Shown: in pieces, positions 8,113 through 17,214 of the stretch | How positions within the stretch are numbered: the stretch's first letter is position 1 | Layout: every line of letters starts with the position of its first letter | Assembly (NCBI GenBank): GCA_020442185.1 | Contig: JAGRKS010000042.1 | Coordinates: 1 to 35,523, forward strand | Source of the DNA: Hyphomicrobiaceae bacterium | GTDB taxonomy: Bacteria > Pseudomonadota > Alphaproteobacteria > Rhizobiales > Hyphomicrobiaceae | Reading direction: 5' to 3' | Length of the DNA stretch: 35,523 bases | Made by a program: the position numbers and the translations under genes | The notes under the pieces: generated by a model | Seen by the model: only the letters and a program-made list of their open reading frames with translations | The model's database searches: none | Told to the model about the DNA's origin: nothing

Positions 8113-9495
8113 TCAATATGTCTGCTGCACCTTCGACTTGTGCTCGATCGCGCGCATCGATTTGCGCGTCTTGTCCCAGCGGTCGGCATCGAGATTGTTG
8201 GCCGCGTCACGCTGTTTCTCCTCGAGCTGGTTCAATCGCCCGATCGAGGCCGCGGGAGCCGCACCAAGCCCCGAACCGTAACGGTCACGCGCGCTCTTGA
8301 GATAGGCGGCATTGCCCTCGAGCAGCTTTCGGGCGCCAGTGACATCGCCCTTGTCCCGCAGCTCGACGGCGCGCTCGCTCGTCTCCGTCGCGACCTGCGT
8401 CGCAACCTGGCTCATCACCGCCTTGTCGATGCTCGCCTCGGCCTCCTGCTCGGATGCGCTGTAGCGACCGCGTGCTATCGATTCGGCGCGCGCACGCTGG
8501 CCCTTCTGAAGGTCCAGATAGTCGATCGCAACGCTCGCGATCTCGGCGGTTCCGGGCGTGCGGACTTCCGGCGCATCGAGTTCGACGACGATGTAGCGCT
8601 CGTTGGTCCCCTGCAGCTGATTGAGCTTCATGCGGATACGGTTGCCCTCGATCGAGGCATCGCGTCCGAGCACGCGGACGGGCCTGAAGCCGATCTTGCA
8701 CTCGATGATGATGTCGATGTCCTGGGCCGTGATCGACAGGGCGTCTCCGAATTCGGAGTTGAATATCTTCGTCAGATCCGCGGGCTTTTCGACGAACGCA
8801 TGGTTGCCGTCGCTCGCCGCGGCGAGCCGCTGCATCAGATCCTCATTGTAGTCGAGGCCGAGACCGATGGTCGTCACCGAGATCCCGGCCGAGCCCAGTT
8901 CGCGACCGAGATCGGACAGCTGCTTCGGCGACGACGGGCCGACATTCGCAAGCCCGTCGGACAGCAGGATGACGCGATTGACGCGGTTGGCGGACAGGAA
9001 CTTCTTGACCTCGCTCGCCCCGCTCGTGACACCGGCGAACAGCGCCGTGCGCCCGTCCGCCTGCAATTTTTCGATCTTCGCGTCGAGTGCGTGATCGCTG
9101 CCGAGACGGGTCGCTGGCTGCAGCAGATCGACGCCATGATTATATGCGACGAGCGCGACGATATCCTCAGGCGCCAGTCGCTGCAGCGCCAGCCGCGCTG
9201 CTTCCTTGGCGCCATCGAGGCGCTTGCCCTTCATCGAACCCGAGCGGTCGAGCACGAGCGCGACGTTGACCGGCGTGCGGCGCTCGGGATCGACGATCAC
9301 CCCGCCCTTGAGACTGAGCCTCAGGTAGACCTTTCCGCCCTTGCCGAGCGGCAGAATTTTCTGGCCGAGATCGGCACTGACCTCGAGACCGGTGGCGGAT
9401 GCCGGGGTTACCGCGATCGTCGCGGCGGCGGCAAAGAGCGATGCCAAGCCAAGCGCTTTCGACATGGCGGCAAGAATCGGTCGAAACCTATGCAT
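8113..9495 (-). CDS. Exported von Willebrand factor A domain protein
   Basis: A 460-residue protein with a signal peptide (hydrophobic 15-33, likely cut after ASA near 34). A vWA domain (about 76-250) follows with an intact metal-ion-dependent adhesion site: DRSGS at 83-87, the Thr of DGRTALFAG and the Asp of LLSDGLANVG. The region to about 345 looks like a beta-rich domain. The C-terminus is a long, charged helical stretch rich in Glu, Arg and Ala. The layout resembles periplasmic vWA proteins of the YfbK type that have no settled role. GAGGAG precedes the start at 9495. It converges on the FAH-family gene and has no obvious partners. A role in binding or assembling envelope proteins is inference only. 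Confidence 0.85.
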   Translation of the reverse strand: MHRFRPILAAMSKALGLASLFAAAATIAVTPASATGLEVSADLGQKILPLGKGGKVYLRLSLKGGVIVDPERRTPVNVALVLDRSGSMKGKRLDGAKEAARLALQRLAPEDIVALVAYNHGVDLLQPATRLGSDHALDAKIEKLQADGRTALFAGVTSGASEVKKFLSANRVNRVILLSDGLANVGPSSPKQLSDLGRELGSAGISVTTIGLGLDYNEDLMQRLAAASDGNHAFVEKPADLTKIFNSEFGDALSITAQDIDIIIECKIGFRPVRVLGRDASIEGNRIRMKLNQLQGTNERYIVVELDAPEVRTPGTAEIASVAIDYLDLQKGQRARAESIARGRYSASEQEAEASIDKAVMSQVATQVATETSERAVELRDKGDVTGARKLLEGNAAYLKSARDRYGSGLGAAPAASIGRLNQLEEKQRDAANNLDADRWDKTRKSMRAIEHKSKVQQTY

Positions 9496-9674
9496 TGCGC
9501 GAATATCTCCTCTCCCAACATTGCCCTGAGCCTAGGCCGACGATCGGGCGGAACCGGGCTCAGGTGATGGCGGAATTGCGGAAATGAGGAAAAGGTGTCG
9601 ATTTTGCGCTGACCTCGGACGCCGGCGTCGATTCGGCGTCGAGGATCAAAAAGGGCGGCCCGTGCAATTCGCAC

Positions 9675-10559
9675 TCACACCCATTTGGCGAGGCGCTCTT
9701 CATCCGACTTGCGCCGTCGCACGGGGGCTGGTTTTTCCAATCGGCGTACCGGCTCGACCGGCGCATCAGCGGCAAGGCCGCGTGTTGCCCGCAAGACGTT
9801 GGCGCGCACCTCGTCCTCGCTGTGCCGTGCAAGCGACTTGCGGTCGGTGAAATCGTCAAGTGGAACCGGCGGGCCGACGACGACGCGCACATCGATCGGC
9901 CCCGCGCCGAGCAACGCCCAGGCATGCGGTGGCAGTTGCATATCGCCGTACCAGCTCGTCAAGGGCCGCTCCGCGCGCCCCATCGGGATGCCGTGAAGGC
10001 GCGTGTAGGTGAGAGCGATCGTCTGCACCACGGCATCGGGCACGCCCGAGGCGACGCGTTGGGGCGGCTTGGCGGCTGCAAAGAGCGAGGTCCGGAACGG
10101 CAACACCCGGTTGCCGTCGCTCGATGTCCCTTCCGCGAACAGCACGACGGTATCGCCAAGTCTCAACCGCTCGATGATCTCGCCTGCGGTCTCACCGACC
10201 GCCGTTCGCTTCTCACGATCGACGAAGACGGTTCGCTGCAGGCGGGCAAGCGTTGAAACGCCAGGCCACGCGCCCACCTCGCGCTTGGCGACGAACGAGA
10301 CGGGCGCCACCGCCGACAAGACGGGGATGTCGAGCCAGGATGTGTGGTTGGACACCAGCAGCACCGGTTTGTCGCGGACGACGGCGCCATCGATCTCGAG
10401 ACGAATTCCGAACAGCCGGCAGACACGGCGGTGATACCAGTGCGGGAACGTTCGAGCGAGGCGGGGGGAGAACCGCAGCAGAGCCGCCTGCACAGGCATC
10501 AACGGCAACGTCAGCCCGGCGAAACCCGCAAGGATCGAACCTGCCCGGAGCTTACCCAC
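9675..10559 (-). CDS. plsC: PlsC-family 1-acyl-sn-glycerol-3-phosphate acyltransferase; possibly OlsA
   Basis: A 294-residue LPLAT/PlsC acyltransferase. The catalytic HX4D motif is NHTSWLD, and FAEGTSSDG supplies the EGT substrate motif. A hydrophobic segment near residues 10-28 should anchor it in the inner membrane. The basic, Pro-rich tail is unusual for PlsC. The start is GTG at 10559 with GGGAGG six bases upstream. It follows rimI by 62 bp. As I recall, the gene at this place in S. meliloti is olsA, which adds the second acyl chain to lyso-ornithine lipid. With olsB present at 28.6-29.6 kb, this gene may do that instead of, or as well as, making phosphatidic acid. Family assignment is sure; the exact acceptor is not. 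Confidence 0.92.
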   Translation of the reverse strand: MGKLRAGSILAGFAGLTLPLMPVQAALLRFSPRLARTFPHWYHRRVCRLFGIRLEIDGAVVRDKPVLLVSNHTSWLDIPVLSAVAPVSFVAKREVGAWPGVSTLARLQRTVFVDREKRTAVGETAGEIIERLRLGDTVVLFAEGTSSDGNRVLPFRTSLFAAAKPPQRVASGVPDAVVQTIALTYTRLHGIPMGRAERPLTSWYGDMQLPPHAWALLGAGPIDVRVVVGPPVPLDDFTDRKSLARHSEDEVRANVLRATRGLAADAPVEPVRRLEKPAPVRRRKSDEERLAKWV

Positions 10560-10621
10560 CGCGAACCTCCCGCAATCGCCTGGCCTCGATCGTCAGGCCA
10601 GAGCCGAAAGCATCTCAAGCG

Positions 10622-11128
10622 TCAGCGATCGAGCGGAAGGGCCAGCACCAGTGCATCCTCTGTGGTGCCGTCCGGCTTGGAGTAATAGTCCTTGCGCAGG
10701 CCGACAGCGGTGAACCCGAGCCCGCGGTAGAGCTCGAACGCCGCCTGATTGCCGGCTGCAACCTCGAGGAAGAGACGACGCACTTCCGCGCGTTTCGCCG
10801 CTCGCGCCAAACCCTCGACGAGGATCGATCCGACGCCCCGCCTCTGCCAATTGGGAAGCACGCCGACGCTCAGAATCTCGGCTTCATCGGCCGCCAGTTG
10901 ACCGATCACGAATCCTGCCGGCTCGGGCAATGCATTGGCACCATCGCGAACGCGGGCGAGGAACGCCGTCGAGCCGGGATGCGAAAGCATCTGGGCCAGA
11001 GCCGCCTCGTCCCATGCCGGCGAGAACAGCCGCGCGTGCATCTCGGCGAATTCCGCCGCACGTTCCGGCCCCGCCCACACAAGACTGACATACTTCGGAT
11101 CAAGCCGGCTTTTCGCCGTAACGCTCAT
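10622..11128 (-). CDS. rimI: Ribosomal-protein-alanine N-acetyltransferase RimI
   Basis: A 168-residue GNAT enzyme of the RimI type, which acetylates the N-terminus of ribosomal protein S18 in E. coli. The acetyl-CoA loop is visible in ILSVGVLPNWQRRGVGSILVEGL, followed by LFLEVAAGNQAAFELYRGLGFTAVGLRKDYY, which is diagnostic of RimI. Its ATG overlaps the tsaB stop in ATGA, so the two are translationally coupled. The tsaB-rimI pair is widespread. In many relatives a fur-type regulator follows rimI, but here the PlsC-type gene comes next. Confidence 0.93.
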   Translation of the reverse strand: MSVTAKSRLDPKYVSLVWAGPERAAEFAEMHARLFSPAWDEAALAQMLSHPGSTAFLARVRDGANALPEPAGFVIGQLAADEAEILSVGVLPNWQRRGVGSILVEGLARAAKRAEVRRLFLEVAAGNQAAFELYRGLGFTAVGLRKDYYSKPDGTTEDALVLALPLDR

Positions 11129-11847
11129 GATCGAGCCCTCTCGATTGATTTTCCGGTTTGCGGCTTGGCATCCGCCGGCCGCAAGTAGAGCGGACTTGGC
11201 CGCACCTCGGATGGCGCGCCGTCCACCGCGATCCGGACAAGGTTGCCGGCTTCGGGCAACAGGTCCGGAAGTTCGAAACGCGCATCGCGACCAACGCCGC
11301 GGGCCGCCGCGCAGACCGCCTCCCCCGCCGAGCCGACATAGACGACCGGCCTAGTGCCTCCAATGGCCGCCGCGTCGGCGACCGTCAACAATGCCGGGCC
11401 GAAGTTGTCGCTGCCCCCATCCGCATCGGCACCGTCGCGAAAGACCTGAACGTAGACCTCGCCGCGCCGTGCGTCGACCACCACGGCCAAGTCTTGCCCA
11501 TCTAATATCGGCGCAATCCTGAGGCGTGCGCCGACGGCCATGACCGCGAGGCTCGATACCGCGACGCAGTCAGCCGTGCCAGCCAAACCGAAGGCACGCG
11601 CAGCCGCGACGGAAATACGCGTGCCGGTGAACGTTCCCGGACCCATCGTCACGGCGATGCGGTCAATGGCGCCAAGCGTCAAATGTGCCGCGGCCAGCGT
11701 TTCCGCGACCATCGGGACCAACCGTTCGGCATGGCCTGTTTCCATCGGCTCGAACCGCTGCTCGATGACGCCGCTGCCGGTGTGCAGATTACGCCCAACC
11801 GCGACGGAGCAGGCCGCGAAACACGTATCGAACGCGAGTATATTCAT
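11125..11847 (-). CDS. tsaB: tRNA threonylcarbamoyladenosine biosynthesis protein TsaB
   Basis: A 240-residue TsaB (YeaZ), a partner of TsaD and TsaE in forming t6A at position 37 of ANN-decoding tRNAs. The N-terminus MNILAFDTCFAACSVAV is the ASKHA phosphate-1 strand, and VTMGPGTFTGTRISVAAARAFGLA is the family signature. ETGHAERLVPMV is also conserved. The C-terminus ends SPLYLRPADAK. It is the first gene of the tsaB-rimI pair and is separated from the nitroreductase gene by 87 bp. Confidence 0.95.
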   Translation of the reverse strand: MNILAFDTCFAACSVAVGRNLHTGSGVIEQRFEPMETGHAERLVPMVAETLAAAHLTLGAIDRIAVTMGPGTFTGTRISVAAARAFGLAGTADCVAVSSLAVMAVGARLRIAPILDGQDLAVVVDARRGEVYVQVFRDGADADGGSDNFGPALLTVADAAAIGGTRPVVYVGSAGEAVCAAARGVGRDARFELPDLLPEAGNLVRIAVDGAPSEVRPSPLYLRPADAKPQTGKSIERARS

Positions 11848-11934
11848 CGCGCGGCAAGCTACACGTCCAGCCCACCGAATGCATCACCCGATTGCACTCG
11901 GAACAGCGCTCGTCAGTCGAGCGTCACCCGGGCG

Positions 11935-12525
11935 TCACACGATGCTTGCCATCTCGTCGAAGCTGAACCGCGGACTGCGCGGAAACAGCTTGGAAGCGTC
12001 GCCATATCCGAGGTTGCACAGAAAATTCGACTTGACTTCCGTGCCGCTGAAAAACGCCTGGTCGACACCGCTGGCGTCGAAGCCGGACATCGGACCGCAA
12101 TCGAGGCCAAGCGCACGGGCGGCCAGTATCAGATAGGCCCCTTGAAGGGTCGAATTCCGAAATGCGGTTTCCTTGATCTTGGCCTCGTCCCCCTCGAACC
12201 AGCTCCTGGCGTCGGCGTGCGGAAAGAGCTTCGGCAAGTGCTCGTAGAAGCGCATGTCCTGGCCGATGATCGCGCAAACCGGCGCCTGCATCGTCTTTTC
12301 GGCATTGTTCCCGGACAGATGCGGCTTGAGGCGCTCCTTCGCTTCGCTCGAGGCCACGAATATGATCCGCGCTGGCGAGCAGTTGGCGCTCGTCGGCCCC
12401 ATTTTCATGATGTCGATCAACTGATGCAGCAGCGTTGCCGGCACGTCTTTGTCGAGCCAGGCATTGTGCGTGCGCGCGGTGAGGAAGAGGCTGGCAAGGG
12501 CGTCGTCGTCCAGTCGGTTTGTCAT
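11935..12525 (-). CDS. Nitroreductase family protein, malonic semialdehyde reductase (RutE) type
   Basis: A 196-residue FMN-dependent nitroreductase-fold protein, the same length as E. coli RutE/YdfG-type malonic semialdehyde reductase. Key segments are [41 protein letters not shown] (FMN contacts, [10 protein letters not shown]) and [19 protein letters not shown]. RutE removes the toxic product of pyrimidine degradation, but no other rut genes are nearby, so it may be a general quinone or nitro reductase. ATG 12525 with GAGGG upstream gives the expected N-terminus. The open frame reaching 13110 runs through nfuA and is not coding there. The gene sits between nfuA and tsaB. Confidence 0.88.
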   Translation of the reverse strand: MTNRLDDDALASLFLTARTHNAWLDKDVPATLLHQLIDIMKMGPTSANCSPARIIFVASSEAKERLKPHLSGNNAEKTMQAPVCAIIGQDMRFYEHLPKLFPHADARSWFEGDEAKIKETAFRNSTLQGAYLILAARALGLDCGPMSGFDASGVDQAFFSGTEVKSNFLCNLGYGDASKLFPRSPRFSFDEMASIV

Positions 12526-12670
12526 AAGTTCGTAACCCTCGTTGGAGATATCGCGGTCCGATCCGGCAGCGGCTGGACATCTGTCCTTTGGCCCACCGCC
12601 CGGACCGACCGTTGCAATGGCCTCTGATGGGCCGTCGGGACGAGGCCGCTCAAGCGGCGCTTCAGCGCCC

Positions 12671-12704
12671 CAAACGAAGAACCCCGCACGGAAAGGCGGG
12701 GTTC
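12671..12704 (-). terminator. Terminator-like hairpin after nfuA
   Basis: A perfect 9-bp stem (GAACCCCGC at 12679-12687 with GCGGGGTTC at 12696-12704) and 8-base loop lies about 58 bases past the nfuA stop on the minus strand. It is followed by the T-rich but interrupted stretch complementary to 12671-12678. It should separate nfuA from the nitroreductase gene. Confidence 0.75.
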
Positions 12705-12761
12705 CAAGATTGCATTGTGCGAACGCGGCGACGGCGCACGGTACCAGCGACCGCGCGCGGA

Positions 12762-13316
12762 TCAGGCGGCCTTGACCTCGAGAACCTCGGGGCAGAAATG
12801 CTTGAGAAGGTTCTCGATGCCGTGCCTGAGCGTCGCCGTCGAACTCGGGCAGCCGGCGCAGGCACCGCGCATGTGCAGATAGACGACGCCCTCGCGGAAC
12901 CCTGCGAAGGTGATATCGCCACCGTCCTGGGCAACGGCCGGACGCACCCGCGTCTCGAGCAGCTCCTTGATGGTGGATACCGTCTCTTCGTCCTCCGGCG
13001 CATAGTTCAGGCCGGCACCGTCGTTGCCACCACCGGCGCTCACGACCGGCGCTCCGGAGATGTAGTGCTCCATGATCGCACCGAGAACCATGGGCTTCAG
13101 ATGCTGCCACTCCGCTTCCGACTTGGTAATCGAGATGAAATCGGAGCCAAGGAACACGCCGCCCACGCCGTCGATCTCGAACAATCGCTTGGCAAGCGGT
13201 GACGATTGCGCCTCATCTGAAGAGCGATAATCGGCCGTTCCGGCGCTCAGCACGGGCTTGCCTGGAATGAACTTCAATGTAGCCGGATTGGGAGTCGCTT
13301 CGGTCTGGATGAACAT
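12762..13316 (-). CDS. nfuA: NifU/NfuA-family Fe-S cluster carrier protein
   Basis: A 184-residue NFU protein that carries and delivers Fe-S clusters to apoproteins. The N-terminal Nfu_N domain opens [19 protein letters not shown], a signature shared with mitochondrial NFU1. The C-terminal NifU domain has [14 protein letters not shown] and the cluster-binding CxxC in GACAGCPSS. The start at 13316 is fixed by the [11 protein letters not shown] motif, with GAGGATC upstream, although the frame continues to 13418. A terminator-like hairpin follows. An iron-control-element-like palindrome lies upstream at 13421-13437, fitting a gene that uses iron. Confidence 0.96.
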   Translation of the reverse strand: MFIQTEATPNPATLKFIPGKPVLSAGTADYRSSDEAQSSPLAKRLFEIDGVGGVFLGSDFISITKSEAEWQHLKPMVLGAIMEHYISGAPVVSAGGGNDGAGLNYAPEDEETVSTIKELLETRVRPAVAQDGGDITFAGFREGVVYLHMRGACAGCPSSTATLRHGIENLLKHFCPEVLEVKAA

Positions 13317-13737
13317 GATCCTCGCCCTTGTTGAATGGTGTGAATGCGGACACGCTGGCGGCTGGAGGATTGAAGCGATTGGCAACCTCTCACAGTTGCC
13401 AGTCCGTCCTCGCGCCAATGTTTAGAACGCTTCCAAAAAGCATATAGGAGATCGGGGTGTCAAAGTCGAGTCTCCAGATCGGTTTTGGAGACCCTGCTCG
13501 CGTGCGACCAAACCGCCGCCCATTTACCGGCTCATGACGAACCCTGATGGCCAACCAGACCCGAGCCCGCCGAGCGTTTGGACCAGAGGCGTCCGGGTCC
13601 CCGATTGCCCCGGCGGTTCGTGGCAGGCGCCCCCCCCGAAAACAGGCGCCGTGACAGCAGCGCCTCGCAGAATGACGGCCTTAGGCCGCCGGGTGCGTTG
13701 CGAAGTGCTTCCGACCGGGGCGTTACCGGGAGAGCGA
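13317..13737. other. Intergenic region upstream of nfuA and downstream of uspA
   Basis: A stretch of 421 bp without a convincing gene. It contains the palindrome at 13421-13437, a TTGACA on the minus strand (complement of 13458-13463) that may belong to the nfuA promoter, and a run of eight C residues (13630-13637) inside a GGCGCC/GGCGCC inverted repeat (13626-13650). That repeat could form the end of the uspA transcript. The open frames here have no recognisable content. Confidence 0.45.
13421..13437. promoter_or_regulatory. Irr-type iron control element (ICE-like box) upstream of nfuA
   Basis: TTTAGAACGCTTCCAAA is an inverted repeat with a GAA-N3-TTC core and one broken pair. It closely resembles the Irr-bound iron control element of Rhizobiales (TTTAGAA-N3-TTCTAAA type). 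It lies 104 bases before the nfuA start. Irr represses iron-using genes when iron is scarce, so nfuA is a sensible target. The assignment rests on pattern and context. Confidence 0.55.
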
Positions 13738-14247
13738 TCAGGCAAGTGCTCGAATATCCTCGAGCACCAGATGCCCCGGCACAATCGTGATGGGAACCGG
13801 GAATTTACCGGCGCCTGCACCGGCGGCGAGCGAAGACACGAGAGGGCCAGGGCCCTTGGCATCGGTTGCGGCACCGAGCACGAGAATGGCGATATCCTCG
13901 TCCTCGTCGATCTGCGCCCCAACCTCCTCGGACTTGATGCCCTCCCGAATCACTTCCTCGGTCGCGACGTTCTCGAAACCGGCCAAGTTGAGCTTACGGC
14001 GGAACAGGCGGAAAAGGGCGCGCGCCGTCTGGGTCTCTTCCTCGAGCTGAACCTGACGGACGCCCATCCAATGCTGGAATTCCTGCGGTTGAATGACGTA
14101 GAGCATCACGATCAAGCCGCCCGTATGCTCGATACGGCTGGCGGCAAAATAAAGCGCGCTCTCCACCTCGGTGCTGTCGTCGACAACGAGAAGGAACTTG
14201 CGGCGGTGACCTGATTCAAAACTGCGACGTTTCTTCATGAGCGTCAT
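13738..14247 (-). CDS. Universal stress protein (UspA) family protein
   Basis: A 169-residue single-domain Usp protein. The conserved opening is HRRKFLLVVDDSTEVESALYFAASR, followed by GGLIVMLYVIQPQEFQHW, and the C-terminal end has DIAILVLGAAT and FPVPITIVPG. The usual G-2x-G-9x-G-S/T ATP loop is altered, so ATP binding is doubtful. The start was set at 14247 (MTLMKKRRSFESGHRRK); a second ATG at 14238 is possible, and neither has a strong ribosome-binding site. The gene lies downstream of trpS beyond a terminator, as in many Hyphomicrobiales. Confidence 0.85.
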   Translation of the reverse strand: MTLMKKRRSFESGHRRKFLLVVDDSTEVESALYFAASRIEHTGGLIVMLYVIQPQEFQHWMGVRQVQLEEETQTARALFRLFRRKLNLAGFENVATEEVIREGIKSEEVGAQIDEDEDIAILVLGAATDAKGPGPLVSSLAAGAGAGKFPVPITIVPGHLVLEDIRALA

Positions 14248-14312
14248 GCTGCCATTAGCGCCGGGCGGCCACAACCGGATTTGCTTGCCCGCGACGGCTG
14301 ATCGCCTGCGGC

Positions 14313-14342
14313 AAAAAGAGCGCGGAGTGGCCCGCCTCCGCG
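14313..14342 (-). terminator. Rho-independent terminator of trpS
   Basis: On the minus strand a 7-bp stem (CGCGGAG, from 14336-14342, with CTCCGCG, from 14321-14327) and 8-base loop is followed after three bases by five T residues (complement of 14313-14317). It starts 70 bases past the trpS stop and separates trpS from the uspA-family gene. Confidence 0.85.
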
Positions 14343-14411
14343 ATGGGTGTGATAGACCATGCCGGCCGTGACCCGGGGCCGTCGGCCGAAGCATGGCACT
14401 CCCGAATCATA

Positions 14412-15449
14412 TCAGGAGCGGATGAAACCAACGATATCCTTTACTTCATCCATGATCGGCGCGGCGATAGCACGCGCTCGGGCGGCACCGTCCGCCAGGA
14501 TGCGGTCGATTTCGGTGGGGTCCTGCATCAGTCGGGCACTTTCGTCTGCAATTGGCGCAAGCCGCGCGACAGCTGCTTCCGCCAGCTCCTTCTTGAAGGA
14601 CGAAAACTGAGATCCGCCGAAGGTCGAGAGCACACTCTGCACCGTTGCCCCCGTCAGGGCGGCATAGATGCCGACGAGGTTTTCCGCCTCTGGCCGGCCC
14701 TTCAGCCCCTCGGCCTCGGACGGCAGCGGCTCGGGATCGGTCTTCGCCTTCTGCACCTTGCGAGCGATCGTGTCGGCATCGTCGGTCAGATTGATGCGCG
14801 ACAGATCGGAAGGGTCGGACTTCGACATCTTCTTGGTGCCGTCCCTGAGGCTCATCACACGCGTCGCCGGACCGATGATGACGGGCTCGGGCTGCGGGAA
14901 GAACCCACCATCTCCATAGCCTGCCTTTTCGATAGGGGCACGGAAGTCGTTGTTGAACTTCTGAGCGATATCGCGTGCAAGCTCGAGATGCTGCTTTTGA
15001 TCGTCGCCGACCGGAACGTGCGTCGCCCGATAGGCGAGAATATCGGCGGCCATCAGGTTCGGATAGGCGTAGAGACCGACCGATGCGTTCTCGCGATCCT
15101 TGCCAGCCTTTTCCTTGAACTGCGTCATCCGCGCGAGCCAACCCAGCCGTGCGACGCAGTTGAAGATCCACGCAAGTTCCGCATGGGCCGAAACCTGGCT
15201 CTGGTTGAAGACGATACTGCGCTTGGGATCGAGCCCGGCCGCGATATAGGCCGCGGTCACCTGGCGGATTGACCGCTTCAACTCCTCTGGCTCCTGCCAG
15301 ACCGTGATCGCGTGCAGATCGACGACGCAATAGATGCACTCGTGCGACTTTTGCAGCTCGATCCATTGCAGCATGGCGCCGAGATAGTTCCCGAGATGCA
15401 GGCTCCCTGTCGGTTGCATGCCGGAGAATACGCGCTCGTTGAATTTCAT
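14412..15449 (-). CDS. trpS: Tryptophan--tRNA ligase
   Basis: A 345-residue class Ic aminoacyl-tRNA synthetase that charges tRNA-Trp. The opening [26 protein letters not shown] contains the HIGH-type signature HLGN, and [10 protein letters not shown] is the KMSKS loop. [32 protein letters not shown] and the C-terminal [13 protein letters not shown] are also characteristic. Length fits the family. The start at 15449 gives the conserved N-terminus. The upstream open frame to 15509 is not conserved. The gene follows murJ by 86 bp on the same strand, and a terminator closes the unit. Confidence 0.97.
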   Translation of the reverse strand: MKFNERVFSGMQPTGSLHLGNYLGAMLQWIELQKSHECIYCVVDLHAITVWQEPEELKRSIRQVTAAYIAAGLDPKRSIVFNQSQVSAHAELAWIFNCVARLGWLARMTQFKEKAGKDRENASVGLYAYPNLMAADILAYRATHVPVGDDQKQHLELARDIAQKFNNDFRAPIEKAGYGDGGFFPQPEPVIIGPATRVMSLRDGTKKMSKSDPSDLSRINLTDDADTIARKVQKAKTDPEPLPSEAEGLKGRPEAENLVGIYAALTGATVQSVLSTFGGSQFSSFKKELAEAAVARLAPIADESARLMQDPTEIDRILADGAARARAIAAPIMDEVKDIVGFIRS

Positions 15450-15535
15450 TGTCGGGCCCCTTCGAAGTCGTCGCGTTATCGCCCGCCTCGCGCAGGCGTG
15501 CAAGCACAAGAAGCAGTGTTCAATTCTGCTGCCAC

Positions 15536-17119
15536 TCAGCCCGAGCGCCGCGTTGTAAAGCGGGCGATCTGGGCACGGCTCAGAATTCCAGTCGCCAGCG
15601 TCAATACGCCAAAAACCACCATTCCGAGCACAACCACCAGCGCGAGCGCTGCGGCGCGCGTGGCGAGCGGCTGGCCTGTTGCGAGCTGCGGCTCGAGCCA
15701 GCCGAAGGCCACATAGATCGCGCCCCCCATGGCGGCACTCGCCAGCGCGATCAATGGCAGGTTGCGCGCAAGCCGGGCGTCCGCCGCGAAATCGGCCCGC
15801 CGCCGCAGCGTGAGGAACAGCAGAGCCGCATTGATCCAGCCGGCGGCCGACGTTGCAACCGCAATGCCGACATGGGGCATGTAGCCGGCCCGTTCGAACA
15901 GGAAAAACAACGCGATCGAACCGACGACGTTCACCAGCATGTTGATGCCGGCGAAGATCATGGGCGTGCGCGTGTCTTCGCGCGCGAAAAATGCCGGTTG
16001 GAATACCTTGATCAGCACGAAAGCCGGCAGCCCCGCCGCAAAGGCGGCAAGCGCCAGAGCGGTCTTCGGGGTGTCGGCGGCGGAAAAGGCCCCGCGCTCG
16101 AACAAGACGCGGATGATCGGCTCGGCGCCGATCGCGAGCGCAACTGCCGCCGGCAGCGTCAGCAGCAGCGCGAACTCCAGCGACCGGTTCTGGCTATCCA
16201 GAGCCGCGGCCTTGTCGCCGGCGCGAAGCGTTCGGGCGAGATCCGGCAACAGCACGACGCCAACGGCGACGCCGACGATGCCGAGCGGCAGCTGGTACAA
16301 ACGATCGGCATAATAGAGGTATGACACCGCTCCCGCCTGCAACGATGCGATGATGGTACCGACGACGATGTTGATCTGCGTGATGCCCCCCGAGATGAGG
16401 CCAGGAATGCCGAGCTGAACGAGCCGCTTGATGCCTTCGCTGTATCGGGGTCGGACGAGGCGAAGAACGAGTCCCGCCCGGCGGACGGCGATCCACAACA
16501 TCGCGAGCTGGGCGAAACCGGCAACCAGCACACCGAGCGCAAGGACGTAGCCCGCCGCGGGCTTTTCCGCATAGCCGAGAAACAGCGCCAGCGTGATCGC
16601 GCAAACAAGCACGATATTGAGCAGGATGGGCGCGGCGGCAGCTGCCCAGAACCGATGCATGGAATTGAGCACGCCAGAGAGCAGCGCCACGACCGACATG
16701 CACGTCAGGTACGGAAATGCGATCTGTGTCAACGACACCGCAAGATCGTATTTGGCCGGGTCCTGGATGAAGCCGGGCGCCAGCAGTGCCATCAGCCACG
16801 GCATCGCAAGCATCGCCGCTGCCGACAATATGACCAGCATGAGCAGCAGCCCGGATAGCGCCTCCTCCGCGAACGTCTTGGCCACCCCGGCACCTTCGCC
16901 TTCGAGGCGTTTTGCAAACAGCGGAACGAAGGCCGCGTTGAACGCGCCTTCACCGAACAGGCGACGGAACAGGTTCGGAAAGCGGAACGCGACGAAGAAC
17001 GCGTCGGCGATTGCTCCCGATCCGAGCGCCGCGGCGATGAGGATGTCGCGTACGAAGCCGAGCAGCCGGCTGACCATCGTCAACCCGCCGACCGTGGCAA
17101 AGGCGCTGTAGAGTTTCAT
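15536..17119 (-). CDS. murJ: Lipid II flippase MurJ
   Basis: A 527-residue inner-membrane MOP-superfamily protein with about 14 hydrophobic segments, which moves lipid II to the outer face for peptidoglycan assembly. The start [68 protein letters not shown] is the MurJ/MviN signature, with the conserved Arg and Asp residues of the central cavity. [19 protein letters not shown] and [13 protein letters not shown] further on also match. The frame stays open to 17509, but the upstream part overlaps the FAD oxidoreductase gene and is not conserved. The murJ-trpS order is standard in this order of bacteria. Confidence 0.96.
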   Translation of the reverse strand: MKLYSAFATVGGLTMVSRLLGFVRDILIAAALGSGAIADAFFVAFRFPNLFRRLFGEGAFNAAFVPLFAKRLEGEGAGVAKTFAEEALSGLLLMLVILSAAAMLAMPWLMALLAPGFIQDPAKYDLAVSLTQIAFPYLTCMSVVALLSGVLNSMHRFWAAAAAPILLNIVLVCAITLALFLGYAEKPAAGYVLALGVLVAGFAQLAMLWIAVRRAGLVLRLVRPRYSEGIKRLVQLGIPGLISGGITQINIVVGTIIASLQAGAVSYLYYADRLYQLPLGIVGVAVGVVLLPDLARTLRAGDKAAALDSQNRSLEFALLLTLPAAVALAIGAEPIIRVLFERGAFSAADTPKTALALAAFAAGLPAFVLIKVFQPAFFAREDTRTPMIFAGINMLVNVVGSIALFFLFERAGYMPHVGIAVATSAAGWINAALLFLTLRRRADFAADARLARNLPLIALASAAMGGAIYVAFGWLEPQLATGQPLATRAAALALVVVLGMVVFGVLTLATGILSRAQIARFTTRRSG

Positions 17120-17214
17120 GGCCGAGGCAAGTATCCGACGCGCGCTGCGCTGGCAAGCGCTCTCGTTGCGTGGCGTCGCCGCCAATTCGATGCTGACCGT
17201 CCCTCTACCGGCCC

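Noticed and set aside
12526..13110. Upstream extension of the nitroreductase frame (apparent 391-residue fusion)
   Set aside because: It runs out of frame through nfuA and across a terminator-like hairpin. A 196-residue protein fits the family.
13524..13922. 132-residue minus-strand open frame downstream of uspA
   Set aside because: Overlaps the 3' part of the uspA-family gene in another frame and has no recognisable domain.
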